64,000 bases of DNA, taken from NCBI GenBank assembly GCA_023700805.1, contig JAMPYF010000010.1, positions 1-64,000 of the forward strand, written 5' to 3'. Positions 1 to 8,850 of the stretch are shown in pieces. A program made the position numbers and the translations under genes. The notes under the pieces were generated by a model. That model worked only from the letters and a program-made list of their open reading frames with translations, was not told the origin of the DNA and made no database searches. Within the stretch, counting starts at the first letter, position 1; each line of letters starts with the position of its first letter. The stretch comes from Sulfuritalea sp. Its GTDB lineage: Bacteria > Pseudomonadota > Gammaproteobacteria > Burkholderiales > Rhodocyclaceae.

Positions 1-3000
1 AGTCCGTCGTGAAGTCTTCTGCACCGTAGTCGTCGGCCAGACGCACCACATTGTTCGTCGCCACGCTCGATGTGCCGCCTCCCTGGCTCGTCGTGAAGTC
101 TTCAACTATGTAGTCGTTCGCCAGCCGTACTTTCTCGCCGAAGTTGATGCTGAGAGTCCCGTCCGACGTGCTGAAATCCGCCGGCAGCAGAAAGTTGGTT
201 ACGCCCTGCAACAGCGCCGCACCTCCGTCGCTCGTCGTGATCGAAGACGACACGATCTTGCTGCTAGCGTAGATACCGGCGTTGTCTTCGGCGGCAACCG
301 TGATCGCGCCGGCAGCCGTCACCGTACGCGTGCGCGCCGTGGCCAGGTCCTCGATGTACGCCTTGGCGGTGCTGCTGACCATGTTGCTCGCCAGCACCCC
401 GCTGGTGGCCGAACTGCTTGCGTTGTAAAGGCCAGATCCCGTCGAACTCGCTGCATTGCTGACCACGGCATTGAGTTGCGCATCCGATTTTGCCGTGACC
501 GACAAGGCGCCGCTCGAAGTGAGCGTGGAATTGACGATGTATGCCTGGACCTTCTCTGCCTGTTCCGTGCCGATATCGGTGCCGATCAGCGCGTCCACTG
601 TCTTGAACAGGGCATTGGCGGGAGCCCAGCCAATCGAGTTGAATGCGATCGAGGCGCCAGTCGCGGTCGCGGCGGTACCAAGGTTGGGGAAGGTCGAATT
701 GGAAGTGGCGCTCCCCTCGGACTTCGCATGGATGATCGAGGTATCCGCTGCGGACACGCTGACGTCGCTGCCTACGCCCGTGGTCGTGATCGTGCCGCCG
801 GAGATGTACGCGTTCACGTCGCCCAATACCACGTTCGACGCGTAGGTCCCGCCTATGCTGAGCGCGGAAGGGGTGGACGCGATGGGTAGGCTGCTGCTGA
901 TCGCTGTGGACTTCGCATTCGCGCTCAGCACGACATTTCTCAGTGCACTCAGGCTGAGGTCACCGGCAACCGCCGCAGTCGAGTCCTTGACATAGGCCTC
1001 GGTGTTTTTGTTCACCTGATTGCGTGCAGCGGCCACTGATACATCGACCGGGGCGTTCAGGCCGAGAACATCGAACGCGTTGGCGGTCGACGTGGCGGAC
1101 ACGGTAGAGGTATCCGACGCGAGGACCGACACGCCTGAGGCGCCGACGGTGACGATGCTGCCGTCGATATAAGCCTTGGTACTGCCCGAGATGTCGTTGA
1201 ACGCCGATCGCGACGACGCCGAAAAAGTCGTCGAACTGAGCGCCTTCAAATCCAGGCTGCCGACATCGATGTTCGCGCTGTTCGAAATACGCGCGGTCGC
1301 CGTGTCGCTGTAAGTGTTGGTGGCGGTAAGTCCGGCAAGGCCGGAGGTCGCGGCCGCAACGCTGCCCCGCGTCTTGGCGGTGATGGACAGGATGCCGCTC
1401 GCGTCCACATTCCCGCTGACCACCGCAGTCGCACTGGAGGATGAGTTCACAGTCGCCGTCAGGGCGTCGCTGAGCGCGACGTTGCGCACCGCCTCGGAAA
1501 CCAGGGTAATGTTTCCGCTGGTCGCGGTGAGGTTGCCGAGGACCTGGATCGACGCGGCTCTCGCGACGAGTTGGTTCGCATCGGTCACCTGCGCCGCATC
1601 GACCGCGCTCGCGGTGAAGGCGATATCGCCGGTTCCCGTCGTGACTGTGAAGCCGGCGCTAAGCGTGATCGATTCGGCGTCGACGCTCAGGCCGCCGCTC
1701 AGCGTGAAGTTTTCACCAAGCGTCACCGAGTCTGTGCCCGCGCCACCAAGGATGGAGAGATCGGCCGCGCTCAGGGTGGACGCATCGTCGAAGTAGAACG
1801 CATCGTCCGCGCTGCCAAGATCGACGTTGATCGTGCCACCGGCAAGGGTGAACCCGCCAAGAACCGTGTAGGCAACGCTGCCATCCCATTGGTATTCCAG
1901 ATCGCCGGAGCCGCTGACGCGCAGATGCAGGACGTCGGCGCCGGCCGATCCGGTGAACGTGGCGGTAGTGCCCGACACCACCGGCGTCAGGCCGGTCAGC
2001 AAGTCCTCGTAGCCCACCAGGTCTTCCGCCTGGAACAGCGGCCCACTTTCGATCGTGCCGGTGCTGTATTCGAGCGCCCAGTCGCCGCCGCGTGCGGCGC
2101 TGCCGGTCGCATCGGTCGACGCCGCAACGTCGACGCCGGTAAGCTGGGCGAGGTTCTGCAGGAATTGCATGCCCTCCACGCCCTTGGCCACGTCGCAGCC
2201 GTAGAGCAGGACGTCGCCGCCGGGACGCAGTGCCTTGCCCCAGTTCGCGACGCGTATCTTTTCCTGTTCGAGCCTGCCATCGTCGAACTGGCTCGATCCG
2301 AGGCGCAGCGTTCCGCTCGCACCGTGGGAAAGAACCTGCACCGCTGCCAGTCCATAGTGGGCGGAAAGAATGTCGGTCATCTGTTCGATGCCGTCGTAGC
2401 GGGAATCGAGCACCACGACCTCGATGTCGCCGAAACGCGAAACCGTCAGTTGCGGCGACGCGATTGACGATGACTCGTCTGCATCGGCGACATCCGCGTC
2501 AATGGCCGGTAAACTGCTTTGCTTGGCCGCAGCCGACGGCAGGTCCGGACTCTCGCCTGCGTCACCGGCGCGGATCGGGACCGCAAGACTTGTCGTTTCC
2601 GACGCGCCATAGCTGGCAATGTTCGCGACCAGCGACTGGTAATTGGTAACGGCGGAATCGACGATGACCAGTTGCGCCGGCGCCGGCCGGCTTTGCACGA
2701 ATGCGGTGTAGGCGGCGAGCGAAATCCTCTGCGCGGCCTCGGCATCCGCGGCACTGCCCGCGACCTCGGCGAGCAATTGCGGCGAGAGCTCTTCATCCTG
2801 TGCGGTGACAGCGACCGCGAGAGGAGCGGCGGCTTGATCGGTGCTTGCCGAAGCTGCAACAGCGGGTTCGTTCAGGTCCGACCCGGTGCCGTCGTTGGGC
2901 AATGTCGGATCGATCGCCACAATGGTCGGCACCGTGGCCGCAACGCCACCAGGATCGGCCGCAGCGGGCTGCAATGCCGATGCCATATCCGGGTCGGCGA

Positions 3001-3292
3001 TCTGCCCGTCGTCACCCTGGATCGTGTATTGGACCGGAACCGAGGATGCGCCCAATCCTGCCGGCAGTATCGGAGCCTCGGTATTGAGTGGAGCTTCCAG
3101 GGCCGGCAGCGTCTGGGCCGGGGGGGGCGGTGGGGGAACCACGCCTTCGGCCGACAGCAAGAAGCGCTGTTCCATGGCTTCGAACAGCGCCTTTCGCCTT
3201 TCCGGCGCCTGCAGTTTATTGGGGGACCGAAAAGCCTTGGCGATCGAACTCGCCAGGGTTGTCAGCGCTGTGGTCAGTGGTGTGCGTGCCAT
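1..3292 (-). CDS. Giant exported LEPR-XLL / DUF4347 repeat protein (adhesin-like), C-terminus beyond the window
   Basis: An open frame runs from the ATG at 3290-3292 (GAAGGA about 8 bases upstream) off the left edge with no stop, so at least 1,097 residues are present. Residues about 37-49 read FEAMEQRFLLSAE, a variant of the LEPR-XLL motif near the N-terminus of many giant bacterial surface proteins. Pro/Ala-rich linkers follow. About residues 190-370 match DUF4347 (QVLSHGASG, then GGDVLLYGCDVA and VDVAASTDATG). The rest is Ser/Thr/Ala-rich beta-repeat sequence with imperfect units around AYI (TKAYIDGS, TEAYVKDS, VNAYISGG, VQAYIVNS, AKAYIEDL), and LADDYxxEDFTT units lie at the left edge. This is typical of large type I-secreted adhesins. 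A TolC-type gene lies just upstream on the same strand. The exact function is unknown. Confidence 0.85.
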   Translation of the reverse strand, partial: MARTPLTTALTTLASSIAKAFRSPNKLQAPERRKALFEAMEQRFLLSAEGVVPPPPPPAQTLPALEAPLNTEAPILPAGLGASSVPVQYTIQGDDGQIADPDMASALQPAAADPGGVAATVPTIVAIDPTLPNDGTGSDLNEPAVAASASTDQAAAPLAVAVTAQDEELSPQLLAEVAGSAADAEAAQRISLAAYTAFVQSRPAPAQLVIVDSAVTNYQSLVANIASYGASETTSLAVPIRAGDAGESPDLPSAAAKQSSLPAIDADVADADESSSIASPQLTVSRFGDIEVVVLDSRYDGIEQMTDILSAHYGLAAVQVLSHGASGTLRLGSSQFDDGRLEQEKIRVANWGKALRPGGDVLLYGCDVAKGVEGMQFLQNLAQLTGVDVAASTDATGSAARGGDWALEYSTGTIESGPLFQAEDLVGYEDLLTGLTPVVSGTTATFTGSAGADVLHLRVSGSGDLEYQWDGSVAYTVLGGFTLAGGTINVDLGSADDAFYFDDASTLSAADLSILGGAGTDSVTLGENFTLSGGLSVDAESITLSAGFTVTTGTGDIAFTASAVDAAQVTDANQLVARAASIQVLGNLTATSGNITLVSEAVRNVALSDALTATVNSSSSATAVVSGNVDASGILSITAKTRGSVAAATSGLAGLTATNTYSDTATARISNSANIDVGSLDLKALSSTTFSASSRSAFNDISGSTKAYIDGSIVTVGASGVSVLASDTSTVSATSTANAFDVLGLNAPVDVSVAAARNQVNKNTEAYVKDSTAAVAGDLSLSALRNVVLSANAKSTAISSSLPIASTPSALSIGGTYASNVVLGDVNAYISGGTITTTGVGSDVSVSAADTSIIHAKSEGSATSNSTFPNLGTAATATGASIAFNSIGWAPANALFKTVDALIGTDIGTEQAEKVQAYIVNSTLTSSGALSVTAKSDAQLNAVVSNAASSTGSGLYNASSSATSGVLASNMVSSTAKAYIEDLATARTRTVTAAGAITVAAEDNAGIYASSKIVSSSITTSDGGAALLQGVTNFLLPADFSTSDGTLSINFGEKVRLANDYIVEDFTTSQGGGTSSVATNNVVRLADDYGAEDFTTD

Positions 3293-3393
3293 CGTGCTGT
3301 CCTTCACTCTGCGGCAGCGCGACGTCAATCGCCTGCCCTTGCTATTGCTGCCTTACCTATGCGTCGCCGATGGTCGCGCAGCTACCGCCACGC

Positions 3394-4740
3394 CTACTGC
3401 ATCAGTCTGCTGGTCTCCAGCAAATCGTTCTCACTCAACGTACCCACCGCTTGTTTCAACCGCAAGCGGTTGAGCAGATAGTCATAGCGTGCCCTGGCCG
3501 AATCGCGCTTTGCCGCATAAAGGTCCCGCTCGGCGTCAAGCACCTGGATAATGGTTTCCAAGCCCGATTTGTAGCCCTCGAGTTTCAATTCCCTGGCACT
3601 CAGCGAGGAGGTCACCCCCTGAGCCAGGGCCTTGATCCGGACGGTCCCCCCGGTAACTCCCTGAAAAGCGGCCCTGGTCTGACGCTCGATTTGACGAACG
3701 TCCCGTTCCAGATCTTCGAGTGCCGCCTGATAGCGCTTGGCCGCCTCTTCACTCATCGCCACCGTTGCGCCACCCGAATAGACTGGAATCGTAAGCCGCA
3801 GCATGACGTCGGTCGTATCGACATTGCTGCCGCCGCCGAACAGGCTTCCTCCGGTGACCTTGCCGTTCTGCGTCACCACCAGATCGACAACAGGTGCGTG
3901 ACCTGACCTCTGGCGACTGATTTCCTGCTGCGCCACTTCAACGCCATGACGACGGGCAGTCAGCATCAGATTCTGTTGCAGCCCGGCTTCAATCCATTGG
4001 TTGATCTCGGGAGGATTCGGCTGTTCCAGCGGGAACTCCTCGCGCAATGGCTTGAGGCTGACCAGCAACTTGCCGGTCATTTCGCGCAATGCCTGCAATT
4101 TGTCGTCGAGGTCGTTTCTGGCGGCCACCACATCCGCCTCTTTCAATTCATAGCGCGCCTTGGCCTCATGCAGCCCGACACGGGCTACCAGTCCGCTGCT
4201 GAAGCGCTGCTGCACCAGATCGAGTTGGCGCTTGATGGCGTCGCGTTCGGCCTCGGCAAAGCCCAGGGCATCTCGTGCTGCGAGTACATTCAGATAGGCG
4301 GTCGCTGCACGCAGCATCAGGTCTTGTTCAAGGGCAGCAAAGTTCGCTGCCGCCTGTTTGACTTTGGTCTTCGCCTGCTCGTAACCATGCCAGGCCGGTA
4401 TCTTGAATATAGGCTGGGTAAGCGTCAGGGTCAGGTTGCGCGTCGGATAGCGCGACATGCCCGTGGCGAAAACCGTATTGGCACTGTTGATGATGCGCTG
4501 CCGGGTATCGATCTGCGATGCTTCGACCGACACGTTCGGCAGCAGGGCCGCAAGAGCTTGCGGTTCGGCATAACCAATCGCTTCGAACTCGAAGCGACCG
4601 GCCCTGTACTTCGGATCGCTATCCTTCGACAACAAATACACCTGCGCGAGGTCTTCGCCGTAGGCTGGAACACATCCTCCACCAAGCGCCAAGACCATCA
4701 GGGCCCAGATCCAGCGAAGCTTCCGTTTACCCAAACCCAT
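3394..4740 (-). CDS. TolC-family outer-membrane efflux/secretion protein
   Basis: 448 residues from the ATG at 4738-4740, which has a strong GGGAGG ribosome-binding site; an upstream in-frame Met would add 23 unlikely residues. The N-terminus is a signal peptide (MGLGKRKLRWIWALMVLALGG). The body has TolC-type repeats: a LTLTQPIFK strand/helix junction, long Ala/Gln/Glu-rich helices (AATAYLNVLAARDAL, LVQQRFSSGLVA) and a second half with LRLTIPVYSGG. TolC trimers form the outer-membrane duct of type I secretion and efflux systems. The gene sits about 100 bases upstream of the giant LEPR/DUF4347 gene, so it probably serves as that protein's export channel. No ABC transporter or membrane-fusion gene is in the window. 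Confidence 0.9.
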   Translation of the reverse strand: MGLGKRKLRWIWALMVLALGGGCVPAYGEDLAQVYLLSKDSDPKYRAGRFEFEAIGYAEPQALAALLPNVSVEASQIDTRQRIINSANTVFATGMSRYPTRNLTLTLTQPIFKIPAWHGYEQAKTKVKQAAANFAALEQDLMLRAATAYLNVLAARDALGFAEAERDAIKRQLDLVQQRFSSGLVARVGLHEAKARYELKEADVVAARNDLDDKLQALREMTGKLLVSLKPLREEFPLEQPNPPEINQWIEAGLQQNLMLTARRHGVEVAQQEISRQRSGHAPVVDLVVTQNGKVTGGSLFGGGSNVDTTDVMLRLTIPVYSGGATVAMSEEAAKRYQAALEDLERDVRQIERQTRAAFQGVTGGTVRIKALAQGVTSSLSARELKLEGYKSGLETIIQVLDAERDLYAAKRDSARARYDYLLNRLRLKQAVGTLSENDLLETSRLMQ

Positions 4741-4814
4741 TGCCCCCTCCCTTCTCATGGCCCAGTCGCCGTTTTGGACGCCTCGCTGCCATGGCACCGC
4801 ATATCGCACCGCGT

Positions 4815-5633
4815 TCAGTCCGCTTGAACTTCCTTGCCGTTTCCGCGTTTTTTCTTCGCCGCCGCACCGGATTCCAGCAACGTCGCCTCCGCCGCAGGGC
4901 TTGCATTCGCCAAGCGTGACTCGAGTTTCTCCGACAAGCGGGCAACGTTGCCGAGCGAACCAAGATGGGCATAGATCAGTGCAAGATAGCCGTCCCTCGC
5001 CAGCGCCAGTAGGTCGGCGTCCGCCAGCGCGGCCAGGCGCTGTTCATCGACGACGCTGAAGCCCTGCAACACCAGAGGCGGCTCATCGTTGCGAACCACC
5101 TCCAGCACGCGGGGAATCAGCAAGTCGAGCGACTGCAAGCGTTCGACGAAAAGCCGGGTACGCGTAATTTCGCCCTGGTAGGTTCCTAGAAATTCAAGTG
5201 CCTGCTTCAGCAGCGGCGTATGTTCGCCGTCGTCGGTGAAGATTCTCTCTCCATCCGCGGCTCCGAATCCGGGATAAGCCTCGTCGACATAGACATTGAA
5301 GTCGTCCGCGCCTTGCTTCTCTGCCAGTACAAACGGATAGCGCCGCACAAAGGCGGGAATGTAGCGGCCATCCCAACGATTCTCTGCCGTGACAAACAGG
5401 TTCTCGTTTTGGCGCACGCCAACCAAGGCAATCGGAAACAGCGCGCCCCCTTCCTTTCCGGTAAACGCGATTGGGTATTCCCGCGCCGTGTCGATGAACT
5501 CAACCGCCGCGAGGGGAACTGAATTGGTATTTGCGGCAAATCCCACATCCGTGCCCAGCGATCCTAGTCGTGTCTTGAGATGCACGTCGACATTGAGAGG
5601 TACCGGCTTTTCATAGAACAGCAGTGTTGCCAT
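4815..5633 (-). CDS. SapC family protein
   Basis: 272 residues from the ATG at 5631-5633 (MATLLFYEKPVPL). The frame continues 15 residues upstream but without a good start. The sequence matches the SapC family: an early TREYPIAF segment, ALVGVRQNENLFV, GRYIPAFVRRYPFVLA and a C-terminal VLQGFSVVDEQRL. The last 30 residues are Ala/Lys-rich. SapC was named for an S-layer context, but in Gram-negative bacteria it commonly lies near TonB-dependent receptors, flavin halogenases and 2OG-Fe(II) oxygenases of the type found at 8851-9501. The molecular function is not established. An A+T-rich leader separates it from the radical-SAM gene upstream. Confidence 0.85.
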   Translation of the reverse strand: MATLLFYEKPVPLNVDVHLKTRLGSLGTDVGFAANTNSVPLAAVEFIDTAREYPIAFTGKEGGALFPIALVGVRQNENLFVTAENRWDGRYIPAFVRRYPFVLAEKQGADDFNVYVDEAYPGFGAADGERIFTDDGEHTPLLKQALEFLGTYQGEITRTRLFVERLQSLDLLIPRVLEVVRNDEPPLVLQGFSVVDEQRLAALADADLLALARDGYLALIYAHLGSLGNVARLSEKLESRLANASPAAEATLLESGAAAKKKRGNGKEVQAD

Positions 5634-5809
5634 GCTTCCATCCCCGAAAAAGTGTCGAAATCCGATGCCCCCCGGCATCTTGGATATTCATTAAGTCTAA
5701 ACTAGAACTTTTATATTTGATAGTCGAAATAATTCATTTTTGAAGGAAATTTTTGCACCTATTTGCATTGCTTATTAGCATTGATACGCGGCAGGTGACC
5801 TGGACCAGT
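5634..5809 (-). promoter_or_regulatory. A+T-rich intergenic leader upstream of sapC/tolC/adhesin genes
   Basis: This 176-base gap between the radical-SAM stop and the SapC start is clearly richer in A+T than the rest of the window (positions about 5690-5780). It contains several TATA-like and TTTAGACT-like stretches on the minus strand. I infer a promoter for sapC, the TolC gene and the giant exported protein. No single -35/-10 pair is convincing. Confidence 0.4.
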
Positions 5810-6829
5810 TCATCGGGCGCCGAATGCTGCATCTGGCGCCTTACGATCCCGGGCGTCCGGCAATGGCGCCAGTGACTCCGCGTGGTCCCCGTACTTCGCC
5901 CGATAGGCGCTATTCAGCCCCAGGCACTGGGTAGACGCGCATTGCTCGCGGTGCACGCACTGATGAAAGCCATTGCGGTCGAATTCGGTCCAGAAGGCCG
6001 GGTCGATGAAAAGTGTCGGCTGATCGTTGTAGAGCACGTCGCGATCGGCGCCCAGCAGGCATTCGGGGAAGTTCTTGACCTCGATGCCGCGGCCTGCGGC
6101 ACGCAGCGTCGCAACCGCGGACTTGAGGAAAGGCAAGGCCTCCAGATGGGAAGCGATCAATCCCTTGTCGTCCAGTTCGCTCATCGGGAAATAGAACCAG
6201 AATTCCATCTGCGCAAGCCGCTTGAGTGCGTCGAGCCGCTCGACCAGGCGCGGCAGCTGGGCAAAGTTGAGGGCGGTCACCACCGTGTTGGTGATCGTGG
6301 CGATGTGATCGCAGGCATCGAGCAGTTCCAGGCCGCGCAAGGTCTTGTCGAATGAGCCCGGCACCTGGGTGATGGCATCGTGGGTTTCGGCATCGGCTGC
6401 AGTCACGCTGATGAAGAATTCGTCGACCCCCGCTTCGATCAATTCTTCGCAATAGCCCGCCTGTGCCAGGCGCATGCCATGGGTCTGGATGCGTACATGC
6501 TGGAAACCGCTGCGTCGCGCCAAACGAGCCCACTCCGGCAGATCCCGATGCAGCGTGATTTCGGATCCGGTCAGGATCAAGCCGGTCCATTTTCGATGCG
6601 TTGCGTTGTGCGCCAGCAGGGCCTTCAGCTGGTCCGGGCTCTGAGGCACCAAGCGATCCATGGTGTCCTCGATCATGCAATGGACGCACTTGAGGTTGCA
6701 CCTGAACTCCAGCGTCGATGAAACGTAATCCGTGTGATCGAAGCGGCTGGCCCTACCTGTCCTGCCGGTCGCCACCGGCAACTGCCGCACAAAGCTTATC
6801 GGCCGTACCGCCGGATCAGAAGACCCCAT
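5810..6829 (-). CDS. Radical SAM protein with a C-terminal cysteine cluster
   Basis: 339 residues. The canonical radical-SAM [4Fe-4S] motif CNLKCVHC is near residue 43, followed by a GLILTGSEITLH strand and an IQTHGMRL/FFISVTAADAETHD barrel pattern. The C-terminal third has FPECLLG and then CVHREQCASTQC, possible ligands of an auxiliary cluster as in SPASM/Twitch enzymes. The substrate is unknown. The start overlaps the end of the unrecognised gene at 6816-7676 by 14 bases, so the two are probably translationally coupled. With the upstream methyltransferase and 2OG-Fe(II) oxygenase it forms a four-gene set, which suggests modification of a peptide or small molecule. Confidence 0.88.
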   Translation of the reverse strand: MGSSDPAVRPISFVRQLPVATGRTGRASRFDHTDYVSSTLEFRCNLKCVHCMIEDTMDRLVPQSPDQLKALLAHNATHRKWTGLILTGSEITLHRDLPEWARLARRSGFQHVRIQTHGMRLAQAGYCEELIEAGVDEFFISVTAADAETHDAITQVPGSFDKTLRGLELLDACDHIATITNTVVTALNFAQLPRLVERLDALKRLAQMEFWFYFPMSELDDKGLIASHLEALPFLKSAVATLRAAGRGIEVKNFPECLLGADRDVLYNDQPTLFIDPAFWTEFDRNGFHQCVHREQCASTQCLGLNSAYRAKYGDHAESLAPLPDARDRKAPDAAFGAR

Positions 6830-7676
6830 AGTAGGCGCTCTTCAGGATGTTCAAGCGCCCGCCTTCCATCCGGTAGTCAAAACCGACGTCGTAGAGCATG
6901 TGATCGAGCCGATCCATATTGCTCTCCAGAAACTGGATCTGTTTTTTAGGATACCGCATTCGTTTCAGGAACCATAGCAATTGCGTCACGCCGATGCGAG
7001 AAAAGTATACGCCATCGCGGTCCGGCTTGTTTGCCACCACGATGACCTGACAATTCCTCAATTCGGGCCACAGCACATCGTCGATTTTGAAGTTCGCGGC
7101 ATCGAGGTAGGCGGAGGTGCAGACTTTCCCCTCGATCTCGGCCATTTCCTTCCGGGCATCGAAAAAGAAATAGAAGTTTTTCAAACGAATTCCGTGCTTG
7201 GCTACCCCGTAGCAGATGCCGGAGGACACCGTGCTGCCGATGTTGCCTATGTACATCTGGACTTCATCGAGTTCGCCTCCCTTGAGCAATGCCTGTCGGG
7301 AAAAATCCAGTGAGAACATGAAGTAGGGAGCATTTTCGCTGGGAGTTACAGCGCATGACACCCAGGGACGAATGGTTTCCAGGAGTCGGGGAATCGAACG
7401 CTCGCGCTCTGTTCTTGCGTAGTCGTAAAAATAGAATTCCCAGCTGATCTCCGCCCCGGCCTGCTTCACCCCCCAGACGGTGCGCAGGTCACCGAACTGC
7501 TTGCGGATGGCCGATACCATGTCCATCGCGCGCGGCCCTGTCTGCTGACCAGCGAAAGAATCGGCGAGGAGATTGATGGACCGCAGTTTCCCCTCGCTTG
7601 GTTGCGTCGCGGTATAAGGCCACAGGCAAAAATCGAACTGCGCCTCATTCGCCGTCGCGTATTCAAGAAAGCTCAT
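6816..7676 (-). CDS. Conserved-looking protein of unknown function in radical-SAM/methyltransferase cluster
   Basis: 286 residues starting MSFLEYATANEAQFDF. I do not recognise the family. It is rich in aromatics (YFMFSLDFSRQ, KNFYFFFDARKEM, WEFYFYDYARTE), has no signal peptide or membrane segment, and has few cysteines. It looks like a single globular alpha/beta domain. It lies 57 bases after the methyltransferase stop and overlaps the radical-SAM start by 14 bases, so it is very likely co-transcribed with them. It could be a second catalytic component or a substrate-binding partner; the sequence does not decide which. Confidence 0.75.
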   Translation of the reverse strand: MSFLEYATANEAQFDFCLWPYTATQPSEGKLRSINLLADSFAGQQTGPRAMDMVSAIRKQFGDLRTVWGVKQAGAEISWEFYFYDYARTERERSIPRLLETIRPWVSCAVTPSENAPYFMFSLDFSRQALLKGGELDEVQMYIGNIGSTVSSGICYGVAKHGIRLKNFYFFFDARKEMAEIEGKVCTSAYLDAANFKIDDVLWPELRNCQVIVVANKPDRDGVYFSRIGVTQLLWFLKRMRYPKKQIQFLESNMDRLDHMLYDVGFDYRMEGGRLNILKSAYYGVF

Positions 7677-7733
7677 CCGCTATCTCCTTCAAGGCAGCCG
7701 ATGAAGGCAGACCCACTGGCTGGTCAAGCAATG

Positions 7734-8786
7734 TCACTTTGTGGCAGTAATCAACAGAAACGGCATTTCGAGTTGGACGACCTGAATATCGATGTCCCGA
7801 AAACCAATGCGCTCAAGCTGCATACGGTATTCGTCCGGCACACGATAGGACCGGAAGAACAGCATGATCGGGATCATCGAATAGGGAATCGGCTGGCTCT
7901 TCGGGTCGAATTTGCCACGCTCGAAAATCAGCAGCGTGCCGCCAGGATCGAGCGCACGGTAGGCGTTCTCAAGAAACTGCCCTACTTCCCGGTCCGGCCA
8001 GTCGTGCAGCATCGACTTGAAGCAGACCGTGTCGAAGCCCGAGGGGAATTCGTCGCGCGCCCTGCCTGCCTTGACGAACGCTATCCTCGCTGCTTCCGGC
8101 TTGCCTCTCAGGTGTTCCATACCAATGTCGCAGACCAGCGGCAGATCGAAGACGCTAGCCTGGATGCCGGCGTGCGCCCTGCAAATGCGCAGGGCAAACT
8201 CCCCGCTGTTGCCGCCGACATCGAGCAGGCGCCGACTGGACGCGAAATCGTGATGGTCGATGCAGGCCTGCGCTTCATACTTGGTCAGGACAGTCGTGAA
8301 ATGCATCCAGCGCCGGGTCGCCAAGATGTTTTCCGGCGTCGGCTCGAAGCAGCGTTCATAGGAGAAGAGACCGAATATCGCCGAGGTTTCGAAAAAGCGC
8401 TGCGGGTCGACCAACAGGGTCGAGAACATGCCCAGGAAATCGGGGGCGACCAGGGACGCAAAATCGAGTTGCGCCTCAAGCAGATCGCGATACTCAAGCG
8501 CCGTTCGGCACGCTGCGGACAACGCGAATCGGCCACCCCGCTCTTCGATTACCTGATTGGCAAGCAGCATCCCGAGCAGCAGATGCAGGCCGCGTGGATC
8601 GATGCGCGATCGCGCCGCGAGCGCGGCGAAATCGGCGCTTGACTGCCGCAACAAGTCGTCGATAAGCCCCAGTTCGAGCGCGCTCTGCAGGGCGCGGGCG
8701 CCGACCGCATCGCGCATGAATTTCTCGATGCACAAATAGCCGGGGCGCGGATTCTCATCGCTGCCCTGTCCTGGCAAAACTGTCAT
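7734..8786 (-). CDS. SAM-dependent O-methyltransferase, family 2 (HIOMT/hydroxyneurosporene type)
   Basis: About 350 residues if started at the ATG at 8784-8786. An upstream ATG at 8879 would add 31 low-complexity residues that overlap the oxygenase gene, and the choice is uncertain. The N-terminal half is the helical dimerisation/winged-helix domain (FMRDAVGARALQSALELGL). The C-terminal half is the Rossmann domain with LLDVGGNSGEFALR (SAM site), FDLPLVCD, and KSMLHDWPD, whose His is the usual catalytic base of plant-type O-methyltransferases. Members methylate hydroxyl groups of aromatic or polyketide-like small molecules. This makes a small-molecule or aromatic side-chain substrate plausible for the cluster. 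Confidence 0.85.
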   Translation of the reverse strand: MTVLPGQGSDENPRPGYLCIEKFMRDAVGARALQSALELGLIDDLLRQSSADFAALAARSRIDPRGLHLLLGMLLANQVIEERGGRFALSAACRTALEYRDLLEAQLDFASLVAPDFLGMFSTLLVDPQRFFETSAIFGLFSYERCFEPTPENILATRRWMHFTTVLTKYEAQACIDHHDFASSRRLLDVGGNSGEFALRICRAHAGIQASVFDLPLVCDIGMEHLRGKPEAARIAFVKAGRARDEFPSGFDTVCFKSMLHDWPDREVGQFLENAYRALDPGGTLLIFERGKFDPKSQPIPYSMIPIMLFFRSYRVPDEYRMQLERIGFRDIDIQVVQLEMPFLLITATK

Positions 8787-8850
8787 CGGCGTTGCCGCCA
8801 CTGGGCTGCCATGTCGGACGCGTGAAAGCGGGGTGATCGGCGCATCCGGA

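Noticed and set aside
1-150. Repeated GTCGTGAAGTCTTC at the left edge as a possible CRISPR or tandem non-coding repeat
   Set aside because: The repeat is in frame and encodes the recurring EDFTT segment of the giant protein, and spacers are not uniform.
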